A DNA stretch of 64,000 nt from JAXDTI01 sp034090045 (GCA_034090045.1 JAXDTI010000006.1:61219-125218); one strand, 5' to 3'; shown: positions 1 through 8,856, counted from the first letter of the stretch. Notes: a model not told the origin generated them from the sequence alone. Made by a program: numbers and translations.

Positions 1-2
1 AG

Positions 3-857
3 GACCCGCAAGGGCGTCTGCTGGTGGGTGCGGCGCTCGGCTACTGGGGCGACACCTGGGAACGTGCCCAGGCGCTCCGCGATGCCGGAGCTGATGTGTT
101 AGTGGTGGACACCGCGAACGGGGGAGCTAAGCTCGCCTGCGAAATGATTTCGCGTATCAAATCCGACCCCTCTTTTGCCGGTATAGAGATTATTGGTGGA
201 AACGTGGCTACCGCCGAGGGGGCGCAGGCACTCATTGATGCTGGCGTGGATGCGGTAAAGGTCGGTATTGGCCCCGGTTCAATCTGCACCACTCGCGTGG
301 TGGCCGGTGTCGGGGTTCCGCAGGTGACTGCGGTCATGTTGGCTGCTGAAGCCTGCCGCCCTGCGGGTGTGCCGCTGATTGCTGACGGCGGTTTGCACTA
401 TTCTGGAGACATCGCGAAGGCGCTGGTTGCCGGTGCCGACACGGTGATGCTCGGCTCGCTGCTCGCCGGTTGTGAGGAATCCCCAGGCGAACTGGTGTTC
501 ATGAACGGCAAACAGTACAAGACCTATCGCGGAATGGGGTCGTTGGCGGCAATGAGTTCCAGGGGGCGGAAGTCCTATTCAAAGGATCGCTACTTCCAAG
601 CCGATGTCACCAGCGACGACCAGATCATTCCGGAGGGAATCGAGGGGCAGGTTCCCTATTCAGGTACACTCGCCGCAGTCATTTACCAGTTGATTGGCGG
701 TTTACATCAGTCGATGTTCTATACGGGTGCCCGCACTATCGCTGAAATGCAAACCCGCGGTCGTTTCGTCAAAATTACTGCTGCCGGTTTACGCGAGTCA
801 CATCCCCATGACGTGCAGATGACCAAAGAAGCGCCCAACTATCACACCAACAAATAG
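3..857 (+). CDS. guaB: IMP dehydrogenase, C-terminal part (cut by window start)
   Basis: Inosine-5'-monophosphate dehydrogenase oxidises IMP to XMP with NAD+, the committed step of GMP synthesis, in the cytosol. The reading frame is open from base 3, so the N-terminal part, including the CBS region, lies outside the window; about 285 of roughly 500 residues are present. The catalytic cysteine loop GIGPGSICTTR is seen with the Cys codon at 285-287. It is followed by the phosphate-binding GGLHYSGDIAKAL stretch, the flap with YRGMGSL and the C-terminal EGIEGQVPYSG motif. All key elements in the visible part are intact. The GTG at 24 is internal and not a start. Identity is very secure. Confidence 0.95.
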   Translation, partial: DPQGRLLVGAALGYWGDTWERAQALRDAGADVLVVDTANGGAKLACEMISRIKSDPSFAGIEIIGGNVATAEGAQALIDAGVDAVKVGIGPGSICTTRVVAGVGVPQVTAVMLAAEACRPAGVPLIADGGLHYSGDIAKALVAGADTVMLGSLLAGCEESPGELVFMNGKQYKTYRGMGSLAAMSSRGRKSYSKDRYFQADVTSDDQIIPEGIEGQVPYSGTLAAVIYQLIGGLHQSMFYTGARTIAEMQTRGRFVKITAAGLRESHPHDVQMTKEAPNYHTNK

Positions 858-940
858 GACTACCCCGGAACGGTCAGTCGCCACCCAACCATGTAGATGG
901 TCGCTGTTATGGTGGAGATAGTCAAGAGAAAGGCGACACA

Positions 941-1663
941 GTGACTGGTGGTACAGGTTTAACGCTGCTGGGCTTCGACACCGAAACTACCGGCGTTTCT
1001 CCGGTTCACGACCGGATTGTGACGGCGGCGTTGGTGTATAATAACGGCACGGACAGGCAGTTAAAGGAATGGCTCGCCAGCCCCGATGTTCCCATATCTG
1101 AACAGGCAAGTGCGGTGAACGGAATCACGAATGAATACGCTGCCGCCAATGGTCGTCCCCCTGTCGAGGTTGCTGACGAGATTGCCGAAACGATTGCCCA
1201 GCGGGTACGTTCCGGTTGTGCACTCGTGATTTTCAACGCGCTCTTTGATTTACCGTTACTACAGGCAGAGCTCAGACGCAACAGCCTCAAATCTTTGGAG
1301 GCGCGCCTCGCTGAAGCCCAGCTGCTGGTACTAGATCCACTGGTGCTCGACCGTACACTGGATCGCTACCGGCGCGGGCCTCGACGCCTAGAGAACCTGG
1401 TGCAGCACTATGGGGTTCAGGTGGAAGGCAACCTGCACAATGCCGGCACCGATGTTGATGCCACGCTAGCGGTTCTTGAGTCACTGTGGAGCCGTTATCC
1501 GCAGCTCGCGGAAATGTCGCCAACAGAGTTAATGGAGCTGCAGCGCAATGGGCACCGTGAGTGGGCTGAACATTTCAATGAGTGGCTGGCGGCTCAGGGG
1601 CGCAAACCCAATGTAGCCTTGGACTGGCCGATGAGTTTCAACTTCGACTCGGGTCTGTGGTGA
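941..1663 (+). CDS. DEDDh-family 3'-5' exonuclease (DnaQ-like)
   Basis: A 240-residue stand-alone exonuclease of the RNase T/DNA polymerase III epsilon superfamily. The three exonuclease motifs are visible: FDTETTG near residues 12-18 (metal-binding Asp13 and Glu15), FNALFDLPLL in the middle, and HNAGTDVDA with the general-base His and the last Asp. There is no polymerase, GIY-YIG or BRCT part. It starts at a GTG preceded by an AGAAAGG-like ribosome site. The next gene follows after only 9 bases, so the two are probably co-transcribed. The substrate (DNA repair ends or RNA) cannot be read from the sequence. Family is secure, the precise role open. Confidence 0.85.
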   Translation: MTGGTGLTLLGFDTETTGVSPVHDRIVTAALVYNNGTDRQLKEWLASPDVPISEQASAVNGITNEYAAANGRPPVEVADEIAETIAQRVRSGCALVIFNALFDLPLLQAELRRNSLKSLEARLAEAQLLVLDPLVLDRTLDRYRRGPRRLENLVQHYGVQVEGNLHNAGTDVDATLAVLESLWSRYPQLAEMSPTELMELQRNGHREWAEHFNEWLAAQGRKPNVALDWPMSFNFDSGLW

Positions 1664-1672
1664 GGAGGTAAG

Positions 1673-2359
1673 ATGGCGAAAAAAATGGCCAACCTGCTTG
1701 CGGCGCTGCTGCTGACAGCGCTGCTGGCTTTCCTGTGCTGGCAGATATACCTGAATGTGACTGGTGAACCGGCCAGTCAAATCACCAAACCGGTTGCCAG
1801 CGGTCAAACTACCTATGTCCCCCCGAACGCTGAAACCGCTGAGGTGCAGCAAATGTCGAAACTGCGACTGGTGCAACCGAACGAATTAGGCGGAAGCGAT
1901 AAATCAGTGGTGGTGCGTTCCACAGGTTCCAATATGATCTGCCAAATCACCGCAGACACCACGAAGCTCGACCCGTTCATCCCGGCGGTGATTACCGCTG
2001 ATGGTTCCCAGGCAAAGGGTGCCGGTGCTGTATGCTCCGGTCAGTGGGATATCCAGATCGCCCCCGAAGACCAGGGAAAATGTGACGGTTGGCTACAAAA
2101 ATCCACTATCGGACTGTGGGATGGTGGTCGTGGCGTGGGGTCGTGTCTGACAACCTTGACTCCGCTACTCAACGATATGAATCAATACCAGGTGGATAAC
2201 TTAAAGGGTGAACGTTTCAAGTACTCCGAACTCGGCTATGGTTCCTATACCAGGGTTGGTGATTATGCGTGTACCTTTGATGCGATAAGCATGACCTGTT
2301 TGAATATGGCAACCGGCGCGGGATTCAACTACAGTGCGGATTCCTACTCGTTCTTCTGA
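1673..2359 (+). CDS. Membrane-anchored secreted protein of unknown function
   Basis: I do not recognise this 228-residue protein. Residues about 5-28 form one hydrophobic segment (LLAALLLTALLAFLCW) after a short Lys-containing N-terminus, so it is a signal anchor or signal peptide with the rest outside the membrane. There is no lipobox. The exported part has several cysteines (for example in VCSGQWDI, GKCDGW, SCLTTL and YACTFD), which may form disulfides. The start is well supported by GAGGAGG overlapping the stop codon of the exonuclease gene. It lies between the exonuclease and dcd genes, but nothing in it suggests nucleotide metabolism. Confidence 0.6.
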   Translation: MAKKMANLLAALLLTALLAFLCWQIYLNVTGEPASQITKPVASGQTTYVPPNAETAEVQQMSKLRLVQPNELGGSDKSVVVRSTGSNMICQITADTTKLDPFIPAVITADGSQAKGAGAVCSGQWDIQIAPEDQGKCDGWLQKSTIGLWDGGRGVGSCLTTLTPLLNDMNQYQVDNLKGERFKYSELGYGSYTRVGDYACTFDAISMTCLNMATGAGFNYSADSYSFF

Positions 2360-2385
2360 CGTTTTCACCAGAGTAAACTTGAAAT

Positions 2386-2997
2386 ATGTTGTTGAGTGAC
2401 GCGGACATCAGAGAGCTAATCGACAAAGGTGGAGCCTCCCTGACCCCTTTCGACCCGAATATGGTTCAACCGGCGAGTATCGATGTGCACCTGGATCGAC
2501 ATTTTCGACTTTTCGATAACCACAAGTATCCGGCAATTGACCCGGCTGTTGAACAGGATGACCTGACACACCTGATTTCGGTGGATCCTGACGGCGAGTT
2601 TGTGCTCCAGCCCGGCGAGTTCGTTCTCGGATCCACATACGAACTGGTGGAGCTGGGTGACGCGGTGGCTGCCCGCCTGGAGGGAAAGTCTTCACTCGGG
2701 CGACTAGGGCTGTTGACTCACTCTACTGCCGGTTTTATCGACCCCGGTTTTTCCGGTCATGTGACCCTAGAACTGTCGAATACCGCGACTATGCCCATAA
2801 AACTCTATCCGGGCATGAAAGTCGGACAGCTATGCTTCTTCCGCTTGTCGAACCCCTCGGAAAGCCCCTACGGTTCCGGCGCCCACGGGTCACGGTACCA
2901 GGGGCAGCGTGGACCGACAGCGTCGCGCTCCTACCTGAATTTTCATCGCCTAGACACCTCGGATTCGGTCATAGATGAGCAGCCAACACGCGGCTGA
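2386..2997 (+). CDS. dcd: dCTP deaminase, probably bifunctional (dUMP-forming)
   Basis: Deaminates dCTP, and in the actinobacterial type also hydrolyses the product to dUMP, feeding thymidylate synthesis and keeping dUTP low. The 203-residue protein has the family core GKSSLGRLGLL followed by AGFIDPGFSGHVTLELSN with the catalytic Glu, then the C-terminal GSRYQGQRGPTASRSY closing segment. From memory it is very close to the mycobacterial enzyme, which is the bifunctional dCTP deaminase/dUTPase; that activity is inferred. It is a trimeric cytosolic enzyme in known relatives. The 3' end overlaps the next gene by 23 bases. Confidence 0.95.
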   Translation: MLLSDADIRELIDKGGASLTPFDPNMVQPASIDVHLDRHFRLFDNHKYPAIDPAVEQDDLTHLISVDPDGEFVLQPGEFVLGSTYELVELGDAVAARLEGKSSLGRLGLLTHSTAGFIDPGFSGHVTLELSNTATMPIKLYPGMKVGQLCFFRLSNPSESPYGSGAHGSRYQGQRGPTASRSYLNFHRLDTSDSVIDEQPTRG

Positions 2998-4111
2998 ATC
3001 TTCCGTCTCTGTTCCTGACTCCGGCAGCCCTACCGGGATATGGTCACAAGTAACCGGCACTTTCATAGTGAGCGATACAGGGGTGTTGGAGGCCGGGGTA
3101 TGGCAGGGCGCGACCGAGCCGACCAGCAACTGGTACATGAATCAGGGACAGCTCAACGCCGAACAGCTTTACCGTTCAGCGGTGCTGCTATTACGCGCCG
3201 ATGTGGATGCCACCGAGGTTGAGGCACTGGCGGTATCGCTATATCCCGATGCCGGTTGGTTGGGGCCTGGACGCTTGCGCTTACACGGCTCGATCGAATT
3301 ACGGGGTCCTTTCACGCTGCCGCGTCCCCTCGGTATCGAATACGGTCTACCGGCAACCGCAACCTCGGCTTTCGAGATAGTGGTAAAACCCGATAGGGGT
3401 GCTGCTTTGGATCCGCAGGCTCCGATCGTTGACGATCTCAGTGCGGCTTTCGCTGACGGGATGCCGCAGGGAGAAGAACTCTTGGCGTTACGCAGCACCC
3501 TCTCGATCGCGCAGCGGCTGGCCGGTTCGGTAGCGGTGCGCGGAGAATCAGCACCTGCTGTGGTGATCACCCCGGACCCGGATGCGCTGGTAAACCTGCA
3601 AATATATGCGCCCGCCTGGATTTCGGAAGCCGAACTGACCGATGCGCTACGTCCGCTACTTCCCGGTCTGGCGCGTCCACAGCTTCCCTCTCCCAGCGCC
3701 TTTGACCCGGCACCATTCATGGGGGAAGAGGCCAGCCCGGCGCTTATTCGACAGGCGCGCGCGGAAACCGCAGCCTATCAGGAATACATGAGCGGTATAG
3801 GTTCACAAACTTTCGGCTATCAGCTACGTGCCGCTGCTGGGCACAGTTCCCACGTGGTTGTTGCTTTAGCGCCCACCCAGATGGCTCCCCAGGCGTTGCG
3901 CTTCGAGCTTTGGGCTAGCCGACCGATGGCGCTCTACACGGTTGTTTGGCAACCACAGTTCTACGACCAGGCGTTTGCGCGCCGCCTCAGCCGGGTCATG
4001 CGGGTGGAGAGACTCCGGGTCACTACGGTGATTGAGCAGGTAGCTGCGGTTATCGCGCGATTATCGGGAGGTATCGCGATTGATGATGCCGGTTTTATCG
4101 TCTCCCTGTGA
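2975..4111 (+). CDS. Hypothetical protein overlapping dcd
   Basis: I do not recognise this 378-residue protein. It has no signal peptide or membrane segment and looks cytosolic, with alternating beta-like stretches and Ala/Pro-rich linkers (for example ARPQLPSPSAFDPAPF in the middle). The first ATG lies inside the end of dcd and has no clear ribosome site, so the start could be somewhat later. The overlap with dcd and the short distance to the following gene argue for translational coupling in one operon. Codon use looks like that of its neighbours. No function can be proposed. Confidence 0.6.
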   Translation: MSSQHAAESSVSVPDSGSPTGIWSQVTGTFIVSDTGVLEAGVWQGATEPTSNWYMNQGQLNAEQLYRSAVLLLRADVDATEVEALAVSLYPDAGWLGPGRLRLHGSIELRGPFTLPRPLGIEYGLPATATSAFEIVVKPDRGAALDPQAPIVDDLSAAFADGMPQGEELLALRSTLSIAQRLAGSVAVRGESAPAVVITPDPDALVNLQIYAPAWISEAELTDALRPLLPGLARPQLPSPSAFDPAPFMGEEASPALIRQARAETAAYQEYMSGIGSQTFGYQLRAAAGHSSHVVVALAPTQMAPQALRFELWASRPMALYTVVWQPQFYDQAFARRLSRVMRVERLRVTTVIEQVAAVIARLSGGIAIDDAGFIVSL

Positions 4112-4158
4112 GCACTTCCGGTACCCGCGATAGGATAGGGACAGCAGAGAGGAACATC

Positions 4159-4455
4159 ATGGATATTGGCTGGAAAATAGCGTCAGCAGCGTCACTGGCG
4201 GTCGCTGGAATCGTTGCGGACAAGTCGGTGGATATTATTTGGAAGGTCGCTACCGGGCGCAAACCGCCACGCGGCACTGAAGAGGAGGGACAAGCCGGAA
4301 TTTTAGAGATCGCAATTTTCGGGGTGGTTTCCGGTTTGCTCGTGGCGCTGATCCAGCATTTCGCGCTGGGCAAGACCAATAAATGGTACGGCGGGAAGAA
4401 CCGCGATATGTTCGCCGAACTAGCCTCGGAACGCGCTGGAAAAAACGCTAAGTAA
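4159..4455 (+). CDS. DUF4235 family small membrane protein
   Basis: A 98-residue protein starting MDIGWKIASAASLAVAG. It has two hydrophobic stretches (residues about 7-20 and 50-70) separated by a charged linker (KVATGRKPPRGTEEEG), matching the actinobacterial DUF4235 pattern. The frame is open back to a GTG at 4108, but the ATG at 4159, preceded by AGAGAGGAACATC, is the better start because the upstream residues are not hydrophobic or family-like. Function is unknown; DUF4235 proteins are integral membrane proteins. It ends 31 bases from the stop of the convergent gene. Confidence 0.7.
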   Translation: MDIGWKIASAASLAVAGIVADKSVDIIWKVATGRKPPRGTEEEGQAGILEIAIFGVVSGLLVALIQHFALGKTNKWYGGKNRDMFAELASERAGKNAK

Positions 4456-4486
4456 ACAGGTTAAGGTTAGCTGAGAAGTTCAACGC

Positions 4487-6109
4487 TCAGTTTGTGCACA
4501 GCGCCGATATATCCGTGTTCGCCATCGGGTCGTTAACGGTGAGCACCGACTTGAACTTGGGGAGTTTTTCGCAGGCTTTCATGAAGTCCTCGATTTTGGA
4601 GCCGCGTGGCACCTCCGCTGCCTTTACTACACCGGCGAGAGGCTCGGATCCTTTCAATCCGCAATCTACCCGATAGTATTGGGCAGTATAGTTCCGCTCA
4701 TCGCCCTTTATTTTTCGTACTCTGACGCAGGTGTCGATGCCATAGTTGATACCGGGCTGAATACTGTGCAGCACGCCACGATCCCCATGTAGCACCGAAT
4801 TCGTGTAGCTACCCGCCGACCAGGTACGTATCGCCTGTTTGGAGGCTACCTGTATTTGGTTACCGTACACGGTGAACGATCCGGGATCGGTTTCGATTTG
4901 CCACAGTTGCTGCCCACCACTGAGCGCAGCCGCCGTAATCACGCCTTCCGTGTCGAAACTGAGCAGCACATCGGAACTGATCTGCATATTTTTGGCACCG
5001 AGCTCACGATTCCACAGCTCATTGTAGCTGGGTAACGCATACACGATTGTACGCTCTGAATCTGCTGCTATCAGGTATTTTTTGGTTTTCAGTAGTGCCG
5101 GTGCGGTGTCGAAACGATTCGAGTCGGCTGGGTTCAAAGCCGGTCCGACAACGCTCTCAGTCCAGTTGATTTCATGTAGCTGACCGTCACGCAACACCAC
5201 ATCCGTGTTATCTGTAGATATATAGGTCGGTATGGTTACGTTCTTCGCTAGCAGTTTCCCGGTGCCAGCGGGCGGATCCACGACCATTCCTTTAGCGCAT
5301 CCTGAAGTGTTGGTGACGAAGAACCCGTCCCGAGTTTCAGTCACGTTACCGTAGGTGGATGCCGAGGTCAAGTTACGCTTCACATCGAGTACCCGCACCA
5401 TTCCGCCGTAGCTGAATAGCCGAATGTTTTCAGAAATGTTTTTGAAAAGCGCCGGGGAGTTGCGGGAACCATCAACCACATTCGGGCAGCCCGCAGTGGC
5501 TGAAAGCTGCGCGGGGTCGTCGTTTCCCAAAGGCAACAGCGTCTCGTTAATCTGGGTGCCGTCTCTCGACAGCGTATAGAGATTGAGCGAAGAATCAATA
5601 ACCTCAATGTTCTTCGCTGGTGACACGTTGACACCGACCAGCCGGTACGGTGCCTGATATATCCACTTGGATACGCCGCTCTTCAGATCGAGCATGATTA
5701 TTGCTGAAGATGATTTTGAAATGACCAGGCAGGGCACCGACCCGTCAATGTCGGTTTGCGAACATGACCACAGGCGAGCTTTCAACGGTACCTGCCAGTT
5801 CGCGTGACCATCAAGGTTCACTGAAATAATCTGCGAGTTGCCTTTCCGGTCTACCCCGGTAATCAACGAGGCAGTATCGTATTCGGCGTTACTGATTGCG
5901 TTTCCTGGCCCGTATATCGGGGTGAACGCCGACAAGCCGTAGTCAGCCGCCCGAAACTCAGCTGTGAGCTGAGGTTTCTCGCCAAAACTGCCCTTAATGT
6001 CTATCGGTTCGGTGCGAGACATCCAGCGTGAGAAAGCATAGAATCCACCGGCAACCACCAATGCCACAATGATGGTGGTTAGCAATAGCCCGCGCAGAAA
6101 CCTCAGCAA
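4487..6109 (-). CDS. Membrane-anchored beta-propeller-like protein of unknown function
   Basis: A 540-residue protein. Residues about 6-27 (LLLTTIIVALVVAGGFYAF) are a single signal anchor; the remainder would be extracytoplasmic. The body shows recurring short units in which a Trp or aromatic strand alternates with Gly/Asp turns, such as GHANWQVPLK, GVSKWIYQAP and GGQQLWQIETD, which resemble PQQ-type beta-propeller blades. Cysteines in CSQTD, SVPCL, DTCVR and YRVDCGL, plus two near the C-terminus, may form disulfides. No catalytic motif is visible. It is the last of three minus-strand genes, 35 bases after the DUF4921 gene. Propeller assignment is by pattern only. Confidence 0.6.
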   Translation of the reverse strand: MLRFLRGLLLTTIIVALVVAGGFYAFSRWMSRTEPIDIKGSFGEKPQLTAEFRAADYGLSAFTPIYGPGNAISNAEYDTASLITGVDRKGNSQIISVNLDGHANWQVPLKARLWSCSQTDIDGSVPCLVISKSSSAIIMLDLKSGVSKWIYQAPYRLVGVNVSPAKNIEVIDSSLNLYTLSRDGTQINETLLPLGNDDPAQLSATAGCPNVVDGSRNSPALFKNISENIRLFSYGGMVRVLDVKRNLTSASTYGNVTETRDGFFVTNTSGCAKGMVVDPPAGTGKLLAKNVTIPTYISTDNTDVVLRDGQLHEINWTESVVGPALNPADSNRFDTAPALLKTKKYLIAADSERTIVYALPSYNELWNRELGAKNMQISSDVLLSFDTEGVITAAALSGGQQLWQIETDPGSFTVYGNQIQVASKQAIRTWSAGSYTNSVLHGDRGVLHSIQPGINYGIDTCVRVRKIKGDERNYTAQYYRVDCGLKGSEPLAGVVKAAEVPRGSKIEDFMKACEKLPKFKSVLTVNDPMANTDISALCTN

Positions 6110-6144
6110 ATCTCGCTCCCTTTTAAATCAGCTTTTCTCAAATA

Positions 6145-7470
6145 CTATCGGTTCGCGCCCAAGTCGACCGGGTCAACCCGCACTTCGCCACCCAGCTGCA
6201 TATCCGAAATCGCCCCTGAATCACGCAGTTCATGGAGTTTCGGAAGTACTCGGTCGTGAACACCCCACGGGTCAATCGAGTTCAGGTAGATTCGGGTGCC
6301 GCCCTCAAACCCGGCAAGTGTTGAGATTCGCCACTTCAGTAAGATTCGCCAGCGCATATTCGAGGTCACTGAATTGGGTCGGTGATACCATTCCTCGTTG
6401 CAGGGAACCTGCGAACCGGTCGCGGCGTGCAGCGCGTGCAACAGATCGGAAACATCCCGCACCACCTCCGGTTCGGCCTCCCAGGGGTTTACCGCCGGAC
6501 CCAGGGGCCATACCGCGAGTGTCGGATAGCGATGCCCGATCCCAGCCATAGCTACCGCGTTTTCGTTTCGCGCCACCAGCAGTCCGCGGGTCGCACACAC
6601 CCGCAAAATCTGCTCATATATTTGCGGGTTTTTGCGCAGCCGGTTCAGTTCATCCTGGATTTGAACCGGCATCTCATCAATCGCGACCAGCTGTTTATGC
6701 AGGTGGTCAAAGGACGCACCGGCTGGTTTCAGCCAGTTTTGGAATGCCGCGACATACATAACTGCGGGGTTCAAGTCGTACAGATCCCCGATGGAACGTG
6801 CCGTATAGGCGATGTATTGACGGTGTTCCTCAACGCTGAGTGTACCGGCTGAAGCGAGCTGGTCATCCATCGTGGCTCCATGAACGTAGTGGCGCCTGCC
6901 CACAATCACATCGTGACCGCCACAGAAAAAGCCTGTTGCTTCCCCGAGCAGGTCGGTTTCAGATATTGTGGCGATGTCTTCGGTGCTCATACCGTATGCG
7001 GCGAGCCGGGCACGCACCACCCGTAACACATGGTCGTATCCCTCCGGTTGAGACAGGTATTCGGCCAGTCGTTGGCGTTGCGCCGTGGTTGGCTCATGAC
7101 CGTGATTCAGTCGCCAATAGTTATAGGAAACTATTTCATACAGGTTCGGGATGCGTCGGAACTCGGCAATAGTGTCGTGTATCGCGCGTGCGGAAATCCC
7201 GTCTATCTGCCGCCAGGTTCCGTCACTTTCCCGAACAATTCGGGACTTCTCCGGTGGCGTCTCCAAATACCTGTCTGTGCAGAAAGCGCAGTATTTCCGG
7301 TGTTTGGTTCTCTCGAGCGGATGCGGTTGGGAAGTCGGAACAGTCAGCGGACGATGCCCGCGCCCCGGAACGGTCCAAACCTCGGTGCCGGTGAGCATAT
7401 TGCGTTGTTTTACTGTTCCGTCAGGAAGTTTTTGCAGTGCAGCAGCGACTCTCGGATCTTCTATTGCCAT
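6145..7470 (-). CDS. DUF4921 family protein, GalT/HIT-like nucleotidyltransferase fold
   Basis: A 441-residue cytosolic protein resembling galactose-1-phosphate uridylyltransferase. An early CAFCTDRYLETPPEKSR stretch has the paired cysteines of a GalT-type zinc site. In the second half, SFDHLHKQL has the His-x-His arrangement of HIT-superfamily enzymes in place of the usual GalT HPHGQ. The C-terminal WRILLKWRISTLAGFEGGT segment is strongly conserved in this family as I remember it. Transfer of a nucleotide to a phospho-sugar is plausible but unproven. It sits between a gamma-glutamylcyclotransferase-like gene 39 bases upstream and the propeller-like gene downstream. Family call is fairly secure, function is not. 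Confidence 0.7.
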   Translation of the reverse strand: MAIEDPRVAAALQKLPDGTVKQRNMLTGTEVWTVPGRGHRPLTVPTSQPHPLERTKHRKYCAFCTDRYLETPPEKSRIVRESDGTWRQIDGISARAIHDTIAEFRRIPNLYEIVSYNYWRLNHGHEPTTAQRQRLAEYLSQPEGYDHVLRVVRARLAAYGMSTEDIATISETDLLGEATGFFCGGHDVIVGRRHYVHGATMDDQLASAGTLSVEEHRQYIAYTARSIGDLYDLNPAVMYVAAFQNWLKPAGASFDHLHKQLVAIDEMPVQIQDELNRLRKNPQIYEQILRVCATRGLLVARNENAVAMAGIGHRYPTLAVWPLGPAVNPWEAEPEVVRDVSDLLHALHAATGSQVPCNEEWYHRPNSVTSNMRWRILLKWRISTLAGFEGGTRIYLNSIDPWGVHDRVLPKLHELRDSGAISDMQLGGEVRVDPVDLGANR

Positions 7471-7509
7471 TGCTGTATGTCCTGTGGATTTCGAGGTATC
7501 GGGTTTTGC

Positions 7510-8127
7510 CTAGTTCCCCGGATACGGGTCATCTTCGACGCGTCCCTCATAGTTATCATCGTCAACGAAACGCGGATCAACCCAGGCTTCATCAGGTATT
7601 ACGTCACCGTTTTCGTCAAAGTCTTGGAGCGAATCCCAAATCCCGTCACCGTTATCATCGGCGGTTGCTTCAGCCCATTCTTCAGCATGGTTGCGCCAAT
7701 CACCGCTCGGAGATTTCACCATCTCGTCGGCTTCCATGTGTTCGCGGGTCTCCGGCGAGCCCAAGTAAACATAGGCGGAGACTTCGTTCTCGCCCGTCCA
7801 ATTGGTGGTGTCGGTGATCCGCACCCTCATGACGGTTCGGATGTACAGGTTGTCTTCGCGACCCTCCCCAAAATAGCCTTCCTGTTCATCGAGGTCGGCG
7901 ATGAGCCGTTCGAATCGTCGCTCGTCGAGCAGCAGCACCTCTCCGACCACGCCGGTACCTGCCCGGTTTGGAATCGCTATTGGATATGACGACCCCAGGT
8001 ACATATCCGCGCCCGGCAACATCGCTGGTGCGGATTCGCTGACCGATGGTTTCAGCTGCGAGCCGAAAGAGCGAGACCCGGGCAGCAGCGTACCGTAAAC
8101 AAACAGTGGCAAGTATCTGATGCTCAT
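7510..8127 (-). CDS. Gamma-glutamylcyclotransferase-like (AIG2/GGCT fold) protein
   Basis: A 205-residue protein with the GGCT-fold signature FVYGTLLPGS at residues 9-18, which forms the substrate-binding loop. A GVVGEVLLLD strand and LIADLDEQEGYF follow; the family's catalytic Glu is expected near there. The C-terminal 70 residues are strongly acidic (repeats of D, E and N around DDNGDGIWDSLQDFDENGD) and extend beyond the fold; they could bind calcium or be disordered. Family members act on gamma-glutamyl or related amide substrates; the substrate here is unknown. It is the first gene of the three-gene minus-strand group. Confidence 0.75.
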   Translation of the reverse strand: MSIRYLPLFVYGTLLPGSRSFGSQLKPSVSESAPAMLPGADMYLGSSYPIAIPNRAGTGVVGEVLLLDERRFERLIADLDEQEGYFGEGREDNLYIRTVMRVRITDTTNWTGENEVSAYVYLGSPETREHMEADEMVKSPSGDWRNHAEEWAEATADDNGDGIWDSLQDFDENGDVIPDEAWVDPRFVDDDNYEGRVEDDPYPGN

Positions 8128-8302
8128 AAAGCTATTTTGCCTGTTTTGTGCTTCAAAGGCAGGGAAATCGCCCGGAGGTTCCGCGAATAATGCAGGTGAA
8201 CACCGTTCACATAGCAGATGATGAGGTGGCAGCGTATATTAAATTTTGTGCTCATAAATGCTGATTGAATTACCCAGTCAGAAATGTCAAAAGGAGACAA
8301 CA

Positions 8303-8779
8303 ATGAACTTTCTACAAGCACGTTTTTTAGATAAGGCTTCGCTGCGTGACCTGGGTCTATTGATTCTGCGTATCGCGCCACTCACCCTGATTCTTTCCGG
8401 TGCTCAAATGCTAATGGATTTCCAGGGCACAGTTGGAATGATGGCGCACTCGAATCCGATAACCGCGGTTGCTCCGGAACTATTCGCAGTACTGATCCCA
8501 CTGGGACAGATTCTGCTCCCAATTTTCATCTTGGCGGGTCTGTTCACTCGCGGTTCTGGTCTGCTGCTGGCATTGATGTTCCTCGGCACCATGTTCTTTG
8601 TCGAAATGGGTGGTGACCTGGGCAACTTTGTTCACACCAATGATCGTGGCACTCTTGACTTCGGGTTCCAGGGCGGCTGGTTCTATTTCATGACCGGTTT
8701 GGCGCTGATATTCACGGGTGCGGGACGCTACGCGCTGGACTATGTATTCGGTAAATCCGGTGACCCGGTTCGCGAGTAA
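8303..8779 (+). CDS. DoxX family membrane protein
   Basis: A 158-residue protein with about four membrane segments: LGLLILRIAPLTLILSG, LFAVLIPLGQILLPIFILAG, LLLALMFLGTMFFVE and WFYFMTGLALIFTGAG. The DoxX-type RIAPLTLILSGAQML start of helix 1 is visible. DoxX proteins are small integral membrane proteins with loosely defined roles in redox stress or as quinone-linked subunits. The start at 8303 is chosen over an upstream in-frame start because AAAGGAG lies at 8289-8295. It stands alone and ends before a strong hairpin shared with the convergent marR gene. Confidence 0.8.
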   Translation: MNFLQARFLDKASLRDLGLLILRIAPLTLILSGAQMLMDFQGTVGMMAHSNPITAVAPELFAVLIPLGQILLPIFILAGLFTRGSGLLLALMFLGTMFFVEMGGDLGNFVHTNDRGTLDFGFQGGWFYFMTGLALIFTGAGRYALDYVFGKSGDPVRE

Positions 8780-8797
8780 ACCTACCTATAAAACAAT

Positions 8798-8852
8798 AAA
8801 TGCCGCTCTGGGGCAGCCGCCAGTGGGTTGGTTGCTGTCGGGAGCGGCATTT
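8798..8852. terminator. Bidirectional hairpin terminator between doxX-like gene and marR
   Basis: Perfect 11-base arms, AAATGCCGCTC at 8798-8808 and GAGCGGCATTT at 8842-8852, with a 33-base GC-rich loop. It lies in the short gap between convergent genes and A/T-rich edges flank both sides, fitting a terminator for both strands. Confidence 0.75.
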
Positions 8853-8856
8853 AAGT

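Noticed and set aside
4463..4480. TAAGGTTAGCTGA resembling half of a DtxR box
   Set aside because: It lies between the 3' ends of convergent genes and has no second half, so it is unlikely to be a regulatory site.
7030..7989. Plus-strand open frame of 319 codons
   Set aside because: It runs antisense across the DUF4921 and GGCT-like genes, both of which have clear family motifs, and lacks a ribosome site.
8124..8381. Minus-strand open frame of 85 codons upstream of the GGCT-like gene
   Set aside because: It overlaps the promoter and 5' end of the DoxX-like gene, has no ribosome site and no protein-like pattern.
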